Below are positions 1 to 11,028 of a stretch of DNA of 64,000 nt, in pieces. The stretch is from JAHRAW01 sp965212085 (GTDB lineage: Bacteria > Pseudomonadota > Gammaproteobacteria > Arenicellales > Poriferihabitantaceae). Below the pieces are notes generated by a model. The model was not told the DNA's origin and searched no databases. It was given only the letters and a program-made list of their open reading frames with translations. Position numbers and translations under genes: made by a program. The number at the start of each line of letters is the position of its first letter. Position 1 is the stretch's first letter. The stretch spans positions 2,170,001-2,234,000 of the forward strand of contig OZ243042.1 in the NCBI GenBank assembly GCA_965212085.1. Reading direction: 5' to 3'.

Positions 1-602
1 GCGCCGTGGTGGAACGGTTTGAACAGGTACGGCGTGGTGAAGGTGGAATCAATGAGCAGCGGCAGGCCGTGTTCGTGGGCCAACTCGGCGACCAGCGGCA
101 CGTTCATCACGTCGCCCCCCGGATTGCCGATGACCTCGCCGAAAATCAGCCGGGTTTCGGGGCGAATGGCGTCCCTGATACCGTCAATGTCGCGGGGTGA
201 TACGAAGGTGGTGTGGATGCCGAAGCGCGGCAGGGTATACTGCAGGATGTTGTGGGAGCCGCCGTAGATGGCGCTTGAGGAGACGATGTGCGAACCGGCG
301 TCCATGAGCGTGGCGATGGCGAGGTGCAACGCCGCCTGCCCGCTGGCGGTGGCGATGCCGCCGATGCCTTCCTCAAGCGCCGCGACGCGCTCTTCGAGCA
401 CCGCGTTGGTGGGATTGGAGAGCCGCGAATAGGCGTGCCCCGGTCGCTCCATGTTGAACAATGACGCGGCGTGGTCGCTGTCGTCAAAGACGTAACTCGC
501 GGTCTGGTAGATGGGCGCGGCGCGGGCGCCGGTCACCGGGTCGGGGCGCTGGCCGGCGTGCAACGCCAGCGTGTCGAATCGGGTTTTGGTGGGTTGTGGC
601 AT
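1..602 (-). CDS. O-acetylhomoserine/Cys-Met metabolism PLP enzyme (partial, 3' end outside window)
   Basis: The minus-strand frame opens at an ATG (600-602) and stays open to the window edge, giving about 200 N-terminal residues. The start MPQPTKTRFDTLALHAGQ, then an YQTASYVF stretch and YSRLSNPTN, match the N-terminal part of O-acetylhomoserine sulfhydrylases and related Cys/Met-metabolism PLP enzymes. These use O-acetylhomoserine and sulfide or methanethiol to make homocysteine or methionine in the cytoplasm. The PLP lysine should lie beyond the edge. The gene is divergent from the serine-cycle operon, and a TACAAT box (minus strand, 644-649) lies about 40 bases upstream. A methionine gamma-lyase or cystathionine enzyme cannot be excluded from this fragment. 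Confidence 0.8.
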   Translation of the reverse strand, partial: MPQPTKTRFDTLALHAGQRPDPVTGARAAPIYQTASYVFDDSDHAASLFNMERPGHAYSRLSNPTNAVLEERVAALEEGIGGIATASGQAALHLAIATLMDAGSHIVSSSAIYGGSHNILQYTLPRFGIHTTFVSPRDIDGIRDAIRPETRLIFGEVIGNPGGDVMNVPLVAELAHEHGLPLLIDSTFTTPYLFKPFHHG

Positions 603-643
603 GGCGGTTATGGGATGGGGGTATGATTGGGGCTGAATCCGTA

Positions 644-653
644 ATTGTATAAT
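644..653. promoter_or_regulatory. Overlapping divergent -10 boxes
   Basis: A TATAAT on the plus strand (648-653) overlaps a TACAAT read on the minus strand (644-649). They lie between the divergent sulfhydrylase-like and aminotransferase genes. No good -35 is visible for either direction: TTGGGG at 627 gives a 15-base spacer for the plus strand. Assignment rests on the -10 match and position only. Confidence 0.4.
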
Positions 654-756
654 TGTAAGTGAAAAGAGACGCGAGACGCGGGTGGCATCCGCAAATGACT
701 GCCAACCCGTAACGCTACCGGCGACGCTACCAACAACGCAGCCAACGACGCAAACC

Positions 757-1962
757 ATGTATCAAGCCTTCCAACCGCCCGCCCGGACGCTCATGGGTCC
801 CGGCCCCTCGGACGTCAGCCCCGCGGTGCTGGCGGCCATGGCGCGCCCCACCATCGGCCACCTCGACCCGCACTTTGTCGGCTTGATGGACGAGGTAAAG
901 GCGCTGCTGCGCTACGCCTTCAAAACCCGCAACCAACTCACCATGCCGGTCTCAGCGCCGGGGTCGGCGGGCATGGAAACCTGCTTCGTCAATCTGGTCG
1001 AGCCGGGCGACACGGTCATCGTCTGCCAAAACGGCGTGTTCGGCGGGCGTATGAAGGAATGTGTTGAGCGCGTGGGCGGCGTTTGTGTTTTGGTGGAAGA
1101 CGCCTGGGGTACGCCGGTCAGCGTTGCCAGAGTGCGCGCGGCTTTTGCCGGCACCGGCGGCAAGGTCAAGGCGCTGGCCTTCGTGCACGCCGAAACCTCC
1201 ACCGGCGTTTGCTCGGACGCGCCGGCCCTGTGCGCGCTGGCCCGTGAACACGGCGCGTTGAGCATCGTTGACGCGGTTACCAGCCTGGCCGGCATCCCGC
1301 TGGAAGTGGATGCCTGGGGCATTGACGCCATCTATTCCGGCACCCAGAAATGCCTGTCCGCGCCGCCCGGCATCTCGCCGGTCAGTTTCAGCGAACGCGC
1401 CCTGGAAGCGATCAACCGGCGGCGCACCACGGTGCCGAGTTGGTTCCTGGATTTGAATCTGGTGATGAGTTACTGGGGCGGCACCGGCAACGGTAACGGC
1501 AACGGCGGCAGCCGAAGTTACCACCACACCGCGCCGGTGAACGCCATCTACGCGCTCCACCAAGCCCTGCTGGAATTGCAGCGCGAAGGTCTGGAAAACA
1601 GCTGGGCGCGTCACCGGCAGTTGTATCAGGTGCTGGGTCAAGGGCTGCAAGCGTTGGGTCTTGAATACCTCGTGGAAGAAGCGCACCGCCTGCCGCAACT
1701 GAACGCGGTCAAGGTCCCGGACGGGATTGACGAAGCGCGATTGCGGCAACAACTGCTCGCCGACCACAACCTCGAAATCGGCGCCGGGCTGGGACCCTTG
1801 AGCGGCAAAATCTGGCGCATCGGCTTGATGGGTTACGCGTGTAATGAGAAAAATATATCGTTGTGCCTGGGCGCGCTGGAGGCCGCGCTGAGCGATCAGG
1901 GTTATAACTGCGCGCGCGCCGCCACCGCCGCAGACACGGATCGCCTGGAACAAACCGCCTGA
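757..1962 (+). CDS. sgaA: Serine-glyoxylate aminotransferase (class V PLP)
   Basis: Transfers the amino group of serine to glyoxylate, giving hydroxypyruvate and glycine; this is the step that feeds the serine cycle. The protein has the class V start TLMGPGPSDVSP, the substrate-binding IGHLDPHF, and the PLP lysine in SGTQKCLSAPPG (about K198). I chose ATG 757 because it gives 401 residues, close to the usual length, and starts just before the conserved block. The frame is open from a GTG at 682. It is first in a tight operon with malyl-CoA lyase (13-base gap) and malate-CoA ligase, which supports the serine-glyoxylate role over plain alanine-glyoxylate. A short Gly/Asn-rich insert (GNGNGNGG, about residue 250) is odd but in frame. 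Confidence 0.85.
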   Translation: MYQAFQPPARTLMGPGPSDVSPAVLAAMARPTIGHLDPHFVGLMDEVKALLRYAFKTRNQLTMPVSAPGSAGMETCFVNLVEPGDTVIVCQNGVFGGRMKECVERVGGVCVLVEDAWGTPVSVARVRAAFAGTGGKVKALAFVHAETSTGVCSDAPALCALAREHGALSIVDAVTSLAGIPLEVDAWGIDAIYSGTQKCLSAPPGISPVSFSERALEAINRRRTTVPSWFLDLNLVMSYWGGTGNGNGNGGSRSYHHTAPVNAIYALHQALLELQREGLENSWARHRQLYQVLGQGLQALGLEYLVEEAHRLPQLNAVKVPDGIDEARLRQQLLADHNLEIGAGLGPLSGKIWRIGLMGYACNEKNISLCLGALEAALSDQGYNCARAATAADTDRLEQTA

Positions 1963-1975
1963 GACAAATCACCAA

Positions 1976-2920
1976 ATGAGCCATACCATCCACCAGCCGC
2001 TAAAAACCCGCTTGCAGCGCAGCGAACTCGCGGTGCCGGGATCAAACCCCGGCATGATCGCCAAGGCCGCCGACAGCGACGCCGATTATGTTTTCCTCGA
2101 TATGGAGGACGCCGTGGCCCCCGCCGACAAGGTGCGGGCGCGCAAAAACATCATCCAGGCCCTCAACGAAATTGACTGGAAGGCCACGGGGAAAACGGTG
2201 TCCATTCGCATCAACGGCCTCGACACCCATTATATGTACCGCGATTTGGTGGACGTGCTGGAGCAGGCCGGGCGGCATTTGGACACGGTGCTGGTGCCCA
2301 AGGTCGGGGTTCCCGCCGACCTGTACATGGTCGAGGCATTGTGCAACCAGATCGAACAGTCCATGAACTATCCCCACAAAATCGGCCTCGAAGCCCTGAT
2401 CGAAACCGCCCTCGGCATGGCCAACGTGGAGGCCATCGCGGGCTGCGGTTCGCGCCTGGAGGCCATGCACTTCGGGGTCGCCGACTACGCCGCCAGTTGC
2501 CGCGCCCGCACCGTGGTGATCGGCGGCCTCAACCCCGACTATCCCGGTGATCAGTGGCACGCCGCCTTGTCCCGCATGACTGTGGCGTGCCGGGCATTTG
2601 GCTTGCGCGCCATTGACGGCCCGTTTGGCGACTTTGGCGACCCCGACGGGTATTTGCTGGCCGCCCGCCGTGCCGCGGCCCTCGGCCTGGAAGGCAAGTG
2701 GGCGATTCATCCCTCGCAAATCGCTCTGGCAAATCAAGTGTTCTCGCCGCCGGAAACCGAAGTGGCCCGCGCCAGGGGCATTCTCGATGCGCTGGCGGAA
2801 GCCGCCGATCAGGGCCGGGGCGCGGCCCAACTGGACGGCAAGATGATTGACGCCGCTTCGGCGCGCATGGCGGAGAACGTGGTCAACATTGACGACCTGA
2901 TTCGCGCCGCTTCAAAGTAA
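1976..2920 (+). CDS. mclA: L-malyl-CoA lyase (HpcH/HpaI aldolase family)
   Basis: Splits malyl-CoA into acetyl-CoA and glyoxylate in the serine cycle. The 314-residue protein has the citrate-lyase-beta-like landmarks: the FLDMEDAVAP metal/CoA segment near residue 40, an EALIETALGM segment carrying a likely Mg-ligand glutamate, and GVADYAAS. Length fits malyl-CoA/beta-methylmalyl-CoA lyases. It starts 13 bases after the aminotransferase and is followed 8 bases later by the malate-CoA ligase beta subunit, the enzyme that makes its substrate. Specificity for malyl-CoA rather than citramalyl- or methylmalyl-CoA is inferred from that context. Confidence 0.87.
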   Translation: MSHTIHQPLKTRLQRSELAVPGSNPGMIAKAADSDADYVFLDMEDAVAPADKVRARKNIIQALNEIDWKATGKTVSIRINGLDTHYMYRDLVDVLEQAGRHLDTVLVPKVGVPADLYMVEALCNQIEQSMNYPHKIGLEALIETALGMANVEAIAGCGSRLEAMHFGVADYAASCRARTVVIGGLNPDYPGDQWHAALSRMTVACRAFGLRAIDGPFGDFGDPDGYLLAARRAAALGLEGKWAIHPSQIALANQVFSPPETEVARARGILDALAEAADQGRGAAQLDGKMIDAASARMAENVVNIDDLIRAASK

Positions 2921-2928
2921 TCCCCTCA

Positions 2929-4107
2929 ATGGACATCCACGAATATCAGGCCAAAGAGCTGTTGCAGGGTTTTGATGTGTCGGTGCCCAGGGGCGGCCTC
3001 GCCTACAGCCCGGAGCAGGCCGCCTATCGGGCCACGGAAATCGGCGGCCAACGCTGGGTGGTGAAGGCGCAAATCCATTCCGGCGCGCGCGGCAAGGCCG
3101 GCGGCATCATCGTCTGCGATTCGGAAAAAGAAGTGTGGAACGCGGCGGATCAGTTGCTCGGCAAAAAACTGGTAACCCACCAGACCGGCCCGCGGGGCAA
3201 GGGGGTGTACCGCCTTTATGTAGAGGAGGCAACCCACATCGAGCAGGAGATTTACCTGGGCTTTGTGCAGGACCGCAAGAGCGAGCGCATCATGGTGGTG
3301 GCCTCGGCCTCTGGGGGCATGGAAATCGAAGAGATCTCGGCCAACGATCCGGGCAGCATCGTGCGCGCCTCCATCGAACCGGCCGTGGGCCTGCAAGACT
3401 TTCAGGCGCGGGAAATCGCCTTCGGCCTGGGGTTGCCGGCGGGCCAGATCGCCAACGCCGTGCGCACCATCAAGGGGTGCTACCGGGCCTTCACCGAACT
3501 GGACGCCAACATGGTGGAAATCAACCCGCTGGTGGTCACCGACGACGGCCACCTGGTGGCGCTGGACGCGAAGATGAGTTTTGACGAAAACGCCTTGTAC
3601 CGCCGCTACCAGATCGCCGAGTTGCGCGACAAATCCCAGGAAGACCCCCGCGAAACCTACGCCGCCGACCGCGGCCTGAGCTACGTCGGGCTGGACGGCA
3701 ACATCGGCTGCATCATCAACGGCGCCGGGCTGGCCATGGCCACCATGGACATGATCCAGCACGTCGGCGGCGCGCCCGCCAACTTCCTGGACATCGGCGG
3801 CGGCGCGTCCCCGGAACGGGTGCTCAAAGCATTCCGCTCGGTGCTGACCGATGGCGTGGAGGCCATCCTGGTGAACATTTTTGCCGGCATCAACCGCTGC
3901 GACTGGGTCGCCGAAGGGGTGGTGGAGGCCGTCGCAACCCTGGACATCCGGGTTCCGCTGGTGGTGCGCCTGGCGGGCACCAACGTTGAGCAGGGCGGCG
4001 AGATTTTGCGCCGCAGCGGCCTTCACATCGTAACCGCCGAGACCCTCGCCGAAGCCGCCGAAAAGGTGGTGGCGGCGTGGCGTGAAGCGAGCGGGCGGAC
4101 TGCCTGA
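2929..4107 (+). CDS. mtkA: Malate-CoA ligase (malate thiokinase) beta subunit
   Basis: ATP-grasp subunit that with MtkB activates malate to malyl-CoA. The N-terminus MDIHEYQAKELLQGFDV is typical of the succinyl-CoA synthetase beta family. The nucleotide-binding region includes VVKAQIHSGARGKAGG, and the C-terminal half carries GNIGCIINGAGLAMATMD and FLDIGGGASPE. The 392-residue length is normal. Sequence alone cannot separate malate from succinate thiokinase; the call to mtkA rests on lying directly downstream of malyl-CoA lyase and serine-glyoxylate aminotransferase. Confidence 0.87.
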   Translation: MDIHEYQAKELLQGFDVSVPRGGLAYSPEQAAYRATEIGGQRWVVKAQIHSGARGKAGGIIVCDSEKEVWNAADQLLGKKLVTHQTGPRGKGVYRLYVEEATHIEQEIYLGFVQDRKSERIMVVASASGGMEIEEISANDPGSIVRASIEPAVGLQDFQAREIAFGLGLPAGQIANAVRTIKGCYRAFTELDANMVEINPLVVTDDGHLVALDAKMSFDENALYRRYQIAELRDKSQEDPRETYAADRGLSYVGLDGNIGCIINGAGLAMATMDMIQHVGGAPANFLDIGGGASPERVLKAFRSVLTDGVEAILVNIFAGINRCDWVAEGVVEAVATLDIRVPLVVRLAGTNVEQGGEILRRSGLHIVTAETLAEAAEKVVAAWREASGRTA

Positions 4108-4122
4108 GCGGGCCGAGATCGC

Positions 4123-5010
4123 GTGGCCATTCTACTGACCGGCGAAACCAGGGTCATCGTGGCCGGTTTTACCGGCCGCATCGGCACCTTTCACGGGCGC
4201 GAGATGATGGACTGCGGCACCCGCGTGGTCGGCGGCGTAACCCCCGGCAAGGGCGGCTCCACCCACCTCGGCAAGCCGGTATTTGACACCATGAAAGACG
4301 CCGTAGCCGCCACCGATGCCACCGCTTGCGTGGCCTTTGTGCCGCCGCCCTTTTGCGCAGACGCGATTATGGAAGCCGCCGATGCGCGCATCCAATACGC
4401 GGTTTGCATCACCGACGGAATACCCACCCAGGACATGATCAAGGTCAAGCGCTACATGCGCCGCTACAAGGCCGGGAAGCGCATGATCCTCACCGGCCCC
4501 AACTGCGCCGGCACCATCAGCCCCGGCCAAGCCATGATGGGCATCATGCCGAGCCACATCTACCTGCCGGGCAACGTCGGCGTGGTCAGCCGTTCGGGCA
4601 CCCTCGGCTACGAAGCGGCGGCGCAAATGAAAGCCCTGGGCATCGGCGTCTCCACCAGCGTCGGCATCGGTGGCGACCCGATCAACGGCAGTTCCTTCCG
4701 CGACATACTTGAACACTTTGAAGGAGACGCGGATACCACGGCGGTCATCATGATCGGCGAAATCGGCGGCCCCCAGGAAGCCGAAGCCGCCGCCTACATC
4801 CGCGACCAGATGAGCAAACCCGTGGCCGCTTATGTGGCCGGCCTGTCAGCCCCCAAAGGCCGGCGCATGGGCCACGCCGGCGCCATCGTTTCCGCGTTCG
4901 GCGAATCCGCGGCGGAAAAGGTAGAGATACTCAAAGAAGCCGGCGTAGCGGTCGCCCCCAACCCTTCGGAAATGGGCGCCACAGTAGCCGCGATGCTGGC
5001 GCGCCGATAG
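4123..5010 (+). CDS. mtkB: Malate-CoA ligase alpha subunit
   Basis: CoA-binding and phosphohistidine subunit of malate thiokinase. It starts at a GTG (4123) 15 bases after mtkA; the start MAILLTGETRVIVAGFTGR fits the family. The Rossmann-like CoA domain has GGVTPGKGG, the middle shows SRSGTLGYEAAAQM, and the phosphorylated histidine is expected in GHAGAIV (about H252). The 295-residue length is standard. It is the last gene of the serine-cycle operon; no hairpin terminator follows, and the downstream DNA is composite repeat. Confidence 0.87.
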   Translation: MAILLTGETRVIVAGFTGRIGTFHGREMMDCGTRVVGGVTPGKGGSTHLGKPVFDTMKDAVAATDATACVAFVPPPFCADAIMEAADARIQYAVCITDGIPTQDMIKVKRYMRRYKAGKRMILTGPNCAGTISPGQAMMGIMPSHIYLPGNVGVVSRSGTLGYEAAAQMKALGIGVSTSVGIGGDPINGSSFRDILEHFEGDADTTAVIMIGEIGGPQEAEAAAYIRDQMSKPVAAYVAGLSAPKGRRMGHAGAIVSAFGESAAEKVEILKEAGVAVAPNPSEMGATVAAMLARR

Positions 5011-5649
5011 CACGTTTCTGTGCGCGGCGAGGGCGCGAGGGCGCAGAGCGCGGGGCGGGGTTGCGCGTGACGCGCATTGCGGGGGGGAGAGCCCCCCGCG
5101 CCCCCCTGTGCGGCGCGGGAAAACATCCTGTTTTCAGCGCCGCTGCGCACATCCCTGTGCGCGACAGCCGGCTATCGCCGGGCCAAAAAAGCGGCGAAGT
5201 GGTGGCGTAGGGGCAGGTCGCGACCTGCCCCCCTACTACCCACAAATGCGGGTACGACACCGAGAGCGTAGCAACAACTCTGTCGTCATTCTCGAGCGTT
5301 AGTGTCCGTTGCCGCGTAGCGGCTTACGGACACTTGCGTACTCGGGAATCCAGTCGCACACGCCCCGCCGCCGGTTTAGCCTCTGGATTCCCGATACGAT
5401 GAAAAATATGGTCGCTACGCTCCCTATTTTTCTATCGTTCGGGAATGACGGCAGAGGCGTAAGGAAGGGTTCGGGAAGCGGCGAAGCAGTGGCGGGGGCA
5501 GGTCGCGACCTGCCCCTACTACCCGTAAATGCGGGTATGACAGCGGAGCGGGCAAAATCAGCAATCCAAAAATTACCCCTATAAAACAATCCTTTACCGC
5601 CAAAAACCCCCAACAACCCCGAAAAAACCATAAATTTGCAATAAAACCC
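5011..5649. repeat. Intergenic stretch made of composite repeats
   Basis: No gene is seen here. It holds four recurring modules. A GC-rich module spans about 5063-5179. A perfect palindrome, GGCAGGTCGCGACCTGCC with flanking G/C, lies at 5211-5230 and again at 5495-5516. A ~70-bp dyad element (CGTCATTC..GGGAATCCAG ends, with an inner AGTGTCCGT/ACGGACACT hairpin) is at 5284-5353. A second ~70-bp dyad element containing CTATTTTTCTATCG is at 5383-5450. Short ACCC..GGGT dyads sit at about 5237 and 5520. The same modules recur near 7.7-8.1, 45.6-46.0, 59.3-59.6 and 62.7-63.1 kb. From about 5540 the DNA turns AT-rich and leads into a promoter-like sequence. Confidence 0.85.
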
Positions 5650-5677
5650 TTGACAAACATTAACAAAATGGTAATGT
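5650..5677 (+). promoter_or_regulatory. Sigma70-like promoter facing the left inverted repeat
   Basis: TTGACA at 5650-5655, a 16-base spacer and TAATGT at 5672-5677, preceded by TGG as an extended -10. It points rightward into the 24-bp repeat at 5722. No plus-strand gene follows in the present arrangement: the next genes (5763-7520) are all on the minus strand, so as drawn the promoter would make only antisense RNA. An inverted repeat GCACCAC/GTGGTGC lies just downstream (about 5680-5714). Confidence 0.5.
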
Positions 5678-5721
5678 TCGCACCACTAACTCGGTGCATG
5701 GGGCATCGTGGTGCTATTTTT

Positions 5722-5745
5722 ATAGTACTTGGTAAAAGCATTTAC
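5722..5745 (+). repeat. 24-bp inverted repeat, left copy
   Basis: Exact reverse complement of 7534-7557; the match stops on both sides at 24 bp. The copy contains a dyad, GGTAAA-AGCA-TTTACC. It lies about 45 bases downstream of the TTGACA promoter's expected start and 17 bases outside the stop of the small CxxC gene. It could be one end of an invertible segment, or an operator present twice. Confidence 0.9.
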
Positions 5746-5762
5746 CGCGCACTATCCGCCCC

Positions 5763-5945
5763 TTATTCCCCCTCATTCCCGCCCTCCTGCGCGCATTTAT
5801 CGTGCAGTTTTTTCTTCAGACATTCGTTGCAAATCTCCACAATCGCCGGCGGGGTTGTACGCGTTTGATAGCCGGCGGTGGGCCAGTTTGAGCAGTTGCG
5901 GCAGAAGTGCCAGGTGTCGCGGGTGGTGATGCGGCGGAAATGCAC
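5763..5945 (-). CDS. Small cysteine-rich (CxxC) protein, 60 aa
   Basis: A short minus-strand frame starting at a GTG (5943-5945). Two CxxC pairs, HFCRNCSNWP near residue 14 and EICNECLKK near residue 38, suggest a small zinc-ribbon or metal-binding fold. I believe similar small proteins with a DTWHFC..C start occur in other proteobacteria, but I cannot name a family or a function. The acidic tail ends in GGNEGE. It lies downstream of the porin, beyond a strong terminator, so it is probably transcribed separately. The frame stays open upstream of the GTG through the tandem repeat and terminator, so the start is uncertain. Confidence 0.55.
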   Translation of the reverse strand: MHFRRITTRDTWHFCRNCSNWPTAGYQTRTTPPAIVEICNECLKKKLHDKCAQEGGNEGE

Positions 5946-5957
5946 GGCGGGCAGTCG

Positions 5958-5987
5958 GTTATTGCGGACAAAGTTATTACGGACAAA
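5958..5987. repeat. Tandem 15-bp direct repeat
   Basis: GTTATTGCGGACAAA (5958-5972) is followed at once by GTTATTACGGACAAA (5973-5987), with one mismatch. The pair lies between the porin terminator and the start of the small CxxC gene, where an operator or promoter for that gene would be expected. Confidence 0.7.
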
Positions 5988-6016
5988 AAAAACCGGAGCC
6001 GAAGCTCCGGTTTTTT
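5983..6016 (-). terminator. Intrinsic terminator of the porin gene
   Basis: Perfect 9-bp stem AACCGGAGC/GCTCCGGTT (5991-5999 and 6004-6012), extended by flanking A/T runs. Read on the minus strand the loop is TTCG closed by C-G, a very stable tetraloop, followed by eight T. It lies about 100 bases after the porin stop. The T run on the other strand means it could work in both directions. Confidence 0.9.
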
Positions 6017-6116
6017 GTAAAGGTGGGATTTGGGGGGAACATAATGAGAGGTGCAGACCCCCTCATAATGTAGAGGTATCTCACGCCTCCCCCCTCATCC
6101 CATTTACGGTGATGGG

Positions 6117-7520
6117 TTAGAAATCAACCCGCATGCCGATGAAGTGGCGAGCGCCATCATTACCTGCGTTCTCACTGTCGACGTCGGTGGCTTCGTAGTA
6201 AATCTTGATGCCCCCGCCGAGGTTGTGGTAGACGCCCCAAGTGAGCTGCTCTGAGTCGTCGGTTTCAGCAACTGCGTCGGCACCGTAGCGAGGTTGGTTC
6301 CCGGCGGTGTTCCCGTCGGCATCAAGCAGTGGATACACCCTTGCGGAGGCACTTCGCCCATCGTCAGCTTCAGAGTAACCAATCAACCAGTTGGTTTTCT
6401 CGCCGAAGTTACCGCCGCCGTAGATGAAGGTTGTGTCTATATCCACTTCGTCGTCAGCACCGGTGCGATCGTTGTCGTCAACCTCGTAGTTCTGCCAACC
6501 CACCGACAACCAATAGCCGCCGAAGTTAGCCTTGACGGCGATACCAACGCGGTTGGTGTCGGGCAAGTCTGCGTCGCTTCTGATCGTGCCGTTTTTCGCC
6601 GCTGTATAGCTATCAAGATCACCTGCTCCAACGCCCTCGGTGTCTGCGGCGAGTTCTGCGAGATAATCAATTCGTTGTTGTGCGGCGGTCGGCCCATTGG
6701 CGATATCAGCAAAAGCGGCATATGCCGTTTGCAGTGCCGCGGGTGGTGCGGTAACAGCGGTAAGTGGATTATTATCCCAATCCGCCATAGAACCATTGAA
6801 CTGCGCGGTAGTCGGCGCTGCTCCCGCAGCCGGGGCTACTCCAGCTTGTAACGACTGGTCATCCACGCCATCTTCGCTATCAAACGCTGCGGCAATGGTG
6901 ATGTTGTCGGTAACCGCCCAGCTCAGGCCGAGGCCAATACCGTCGCCACGGATTTTCTCCGCATTGTCGGCACTTTCGTTGCTCTCATTCAAACGAACAT
7001 CCAGTTCAGCGTACAAGGGACCGAAAGAGTTTGAATACTTGATGGTGTTGGAAGCACGGAACGGACCACCACCGATGGACGAGTAGACGTAGTAACCCAG
7101 CGAGTAGGTCGGTGAGATCAGCGTGCCAAAAGTGTTGAAGTACGAACTCCACTGTTGACCGGCATCGATTCGACCGAAGGGGCCGGAAAAGCCGACTGTG
7201 GCGATACGAATGTCATCCACACCGGCTGTATCGTTGCTAGTGCTGTCTGATCTGTCGAAAGATCGTTTGCCTTCCCTGTCAGTAGAGACGGCAAATTCAT
7301 AGCGGCCATGTGCGCTCAGGCCGTTGCCGATCTCTTTGTTGTACTTGATGCCGAAACGGGAAGAGACGCCAGTCAAATCAGTTGTCGAATCACCGTCCTC
7401 GGCAAGGTCGTTCAAATCAATGGCGTTGTTGATTCGGCCATAGACCGTGATCTCGCCATATGCCGCCACCGGCGCCACGATTGCGGCGGAAACGGCGGCT
7501 GCGATTAGTTTCTTGTTCAT
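6117..7520 (-). CDS. Gram-negative outer-membrane porin
   Basis: Trimeric beta-barrel porin for diffusion of small solutes across the outer membrane. The 467-residue protein starts with a signal peptide, MNKKLIAAAVSAAIVAPVAA, followed by the mature start EITVYGRINNAIDL. Alternating aromatic/polar strands, GVSSRFGIKY and FGRIDAGQQW, are typical of the Porin_4/OmpC-like family, and the C-terminus HFIGMRVDF ends in the phenylalanine needed for barrel assembly. An Ala-rich segment about residues 220-320 is probably a long surface loop. The RBS ACGAGG lies 8 bases before the ATG, right after the 24-bp repeat. No convincing promoter is seen in the GC-rich DNA upstream. The terminator is at 5983-6016. 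Confidence 0.9.
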   Translation of the reverse strand: MNKKLIAAAVSAAIVAPVAAYGEITVYGRINNAIDLNDLAEDGDSTTDLTGVSSRFGIKYNKEIGNGLSAHGRYEFAVSTDREGKRSFDRSDSTSNDTAGVDDIRIATVGFSGPFGRIDAGQQWSSYFNTFGTLISPTYSLGYYVYSSIGGGPFRASNTIKYSNSFGPLYAELDVRLNESNESADNAEKIRGDGIGLGLSWAVTDNITIAAAFDSEDGVDDQSLQAGVAPAAGAAPTTAQFNGSMADWDNNPLTAVTAPPAALQTAYAAFADIANGPTAAQQRIDYLAELAADTEGVGAGDLDSYTAAKNGTIRSDADLPDTNRVGIAVKANFGGYWLSVGWQNYEVDDNDRTGADDEVDIDTTFIYGGGNFGEKTNWLIGYSEADDGRSASARVYPLLDADGNTAGNQPRYGADAVAETDDSEQLTWGVYHNLGGGIKIYYEATDVDSENAGNDGARHFIGMRVDF

Positions 7521-7533
7521 GATTTACCTCGTA

Positions 7534-7557
7534 GTAAATGCTTTTACCAAGTACTAT
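7534..7557 (-). repeat. 24-bp inverted repeat, right copy
   Basis: Exact inverted copy of 5722-5745, placed 13 bases upstream of the porin start codon and therefore in its leader. Inside it GTAAA-AGCA-TTTAC forms a dyad. Together the two copies enclose the porin and the small CxxC gene (about 1.8 kb). Confidence 0.9.
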
Positions 7558-8106
7558 CGGCATCATGTCGGCGGCTCACGGGGTCGGTGGGGCGGGGTAT
7601 GGGCGTAAGGACGGACGGGAGAAACGGCGGAGTACTGCGGTTTTGACGCTGGATTGCTCGTATCGTCCCTGATACTCGCCCTACGGGCTACGCGCAATTT
7701 TGCTCCCGGCAAAATTGTCCCGAGTACGCAAGTGTCCGTGCCGCTAACGCGGGGGCGGGGCGCGTGACGCGCATTTGCGGGGGGATGCCCCCCGCACCCC
7801 CCTTTGCGGCGCGGGGAAACTCCTGTTTCCAGCGCCGCGCGCACATCCCTGTGCGCGACAGTCCGGCTAGCGCCGGAAGGGTTTGAACGGCACCGCGATG
7901 GTTGGGGCGTAGGGACAGGTCGCGACCTGTCCCCGATTGGACGCTGAATTCCCGCCTCACCTCGTCGTCATTCCCGAACGATAGAAAAATAGGGAGCGCC
8001 AGCGACCGTTTGTTTCATCGCTATTCGGGAATCCAGGGGTTAGACCGGCGGGGGTCGTGTGGGGCTGGATTCCCGAGTACGTAAGCCGCTAACGCGGCAA
8101 CGGACA
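7558..8106. repeat. Porin-uvrA intergenic region with composite repeats
   Basis: No gene seen. Contents: a hairpin CAATTTTGC/GCAAAATTG (7695-7717); a fragment of the AGTGTCCG element (about 7718-7750); the GC-rich module (about 7762-7876); the palindrome GGACAGGTCGCGACCTGTCC (within 7912-7933); a ~70-bp dyad element (7966-8036); and a second dyad element (8065-8125) that runs into the 3' end of uvrA. The upstream flank of the porin (7558-7680) is GC-rich and lacks recognisable -35/-10 boxes. Confidence 0.85.

Positions 8107-11028
<2,922 letters not shown>

Noticed and set aside
2926..4026. 366-codon minus-strand frame
   Set aside because: Antisense shadow of mtkA with His/Val/Asp-rich low-information sequence.
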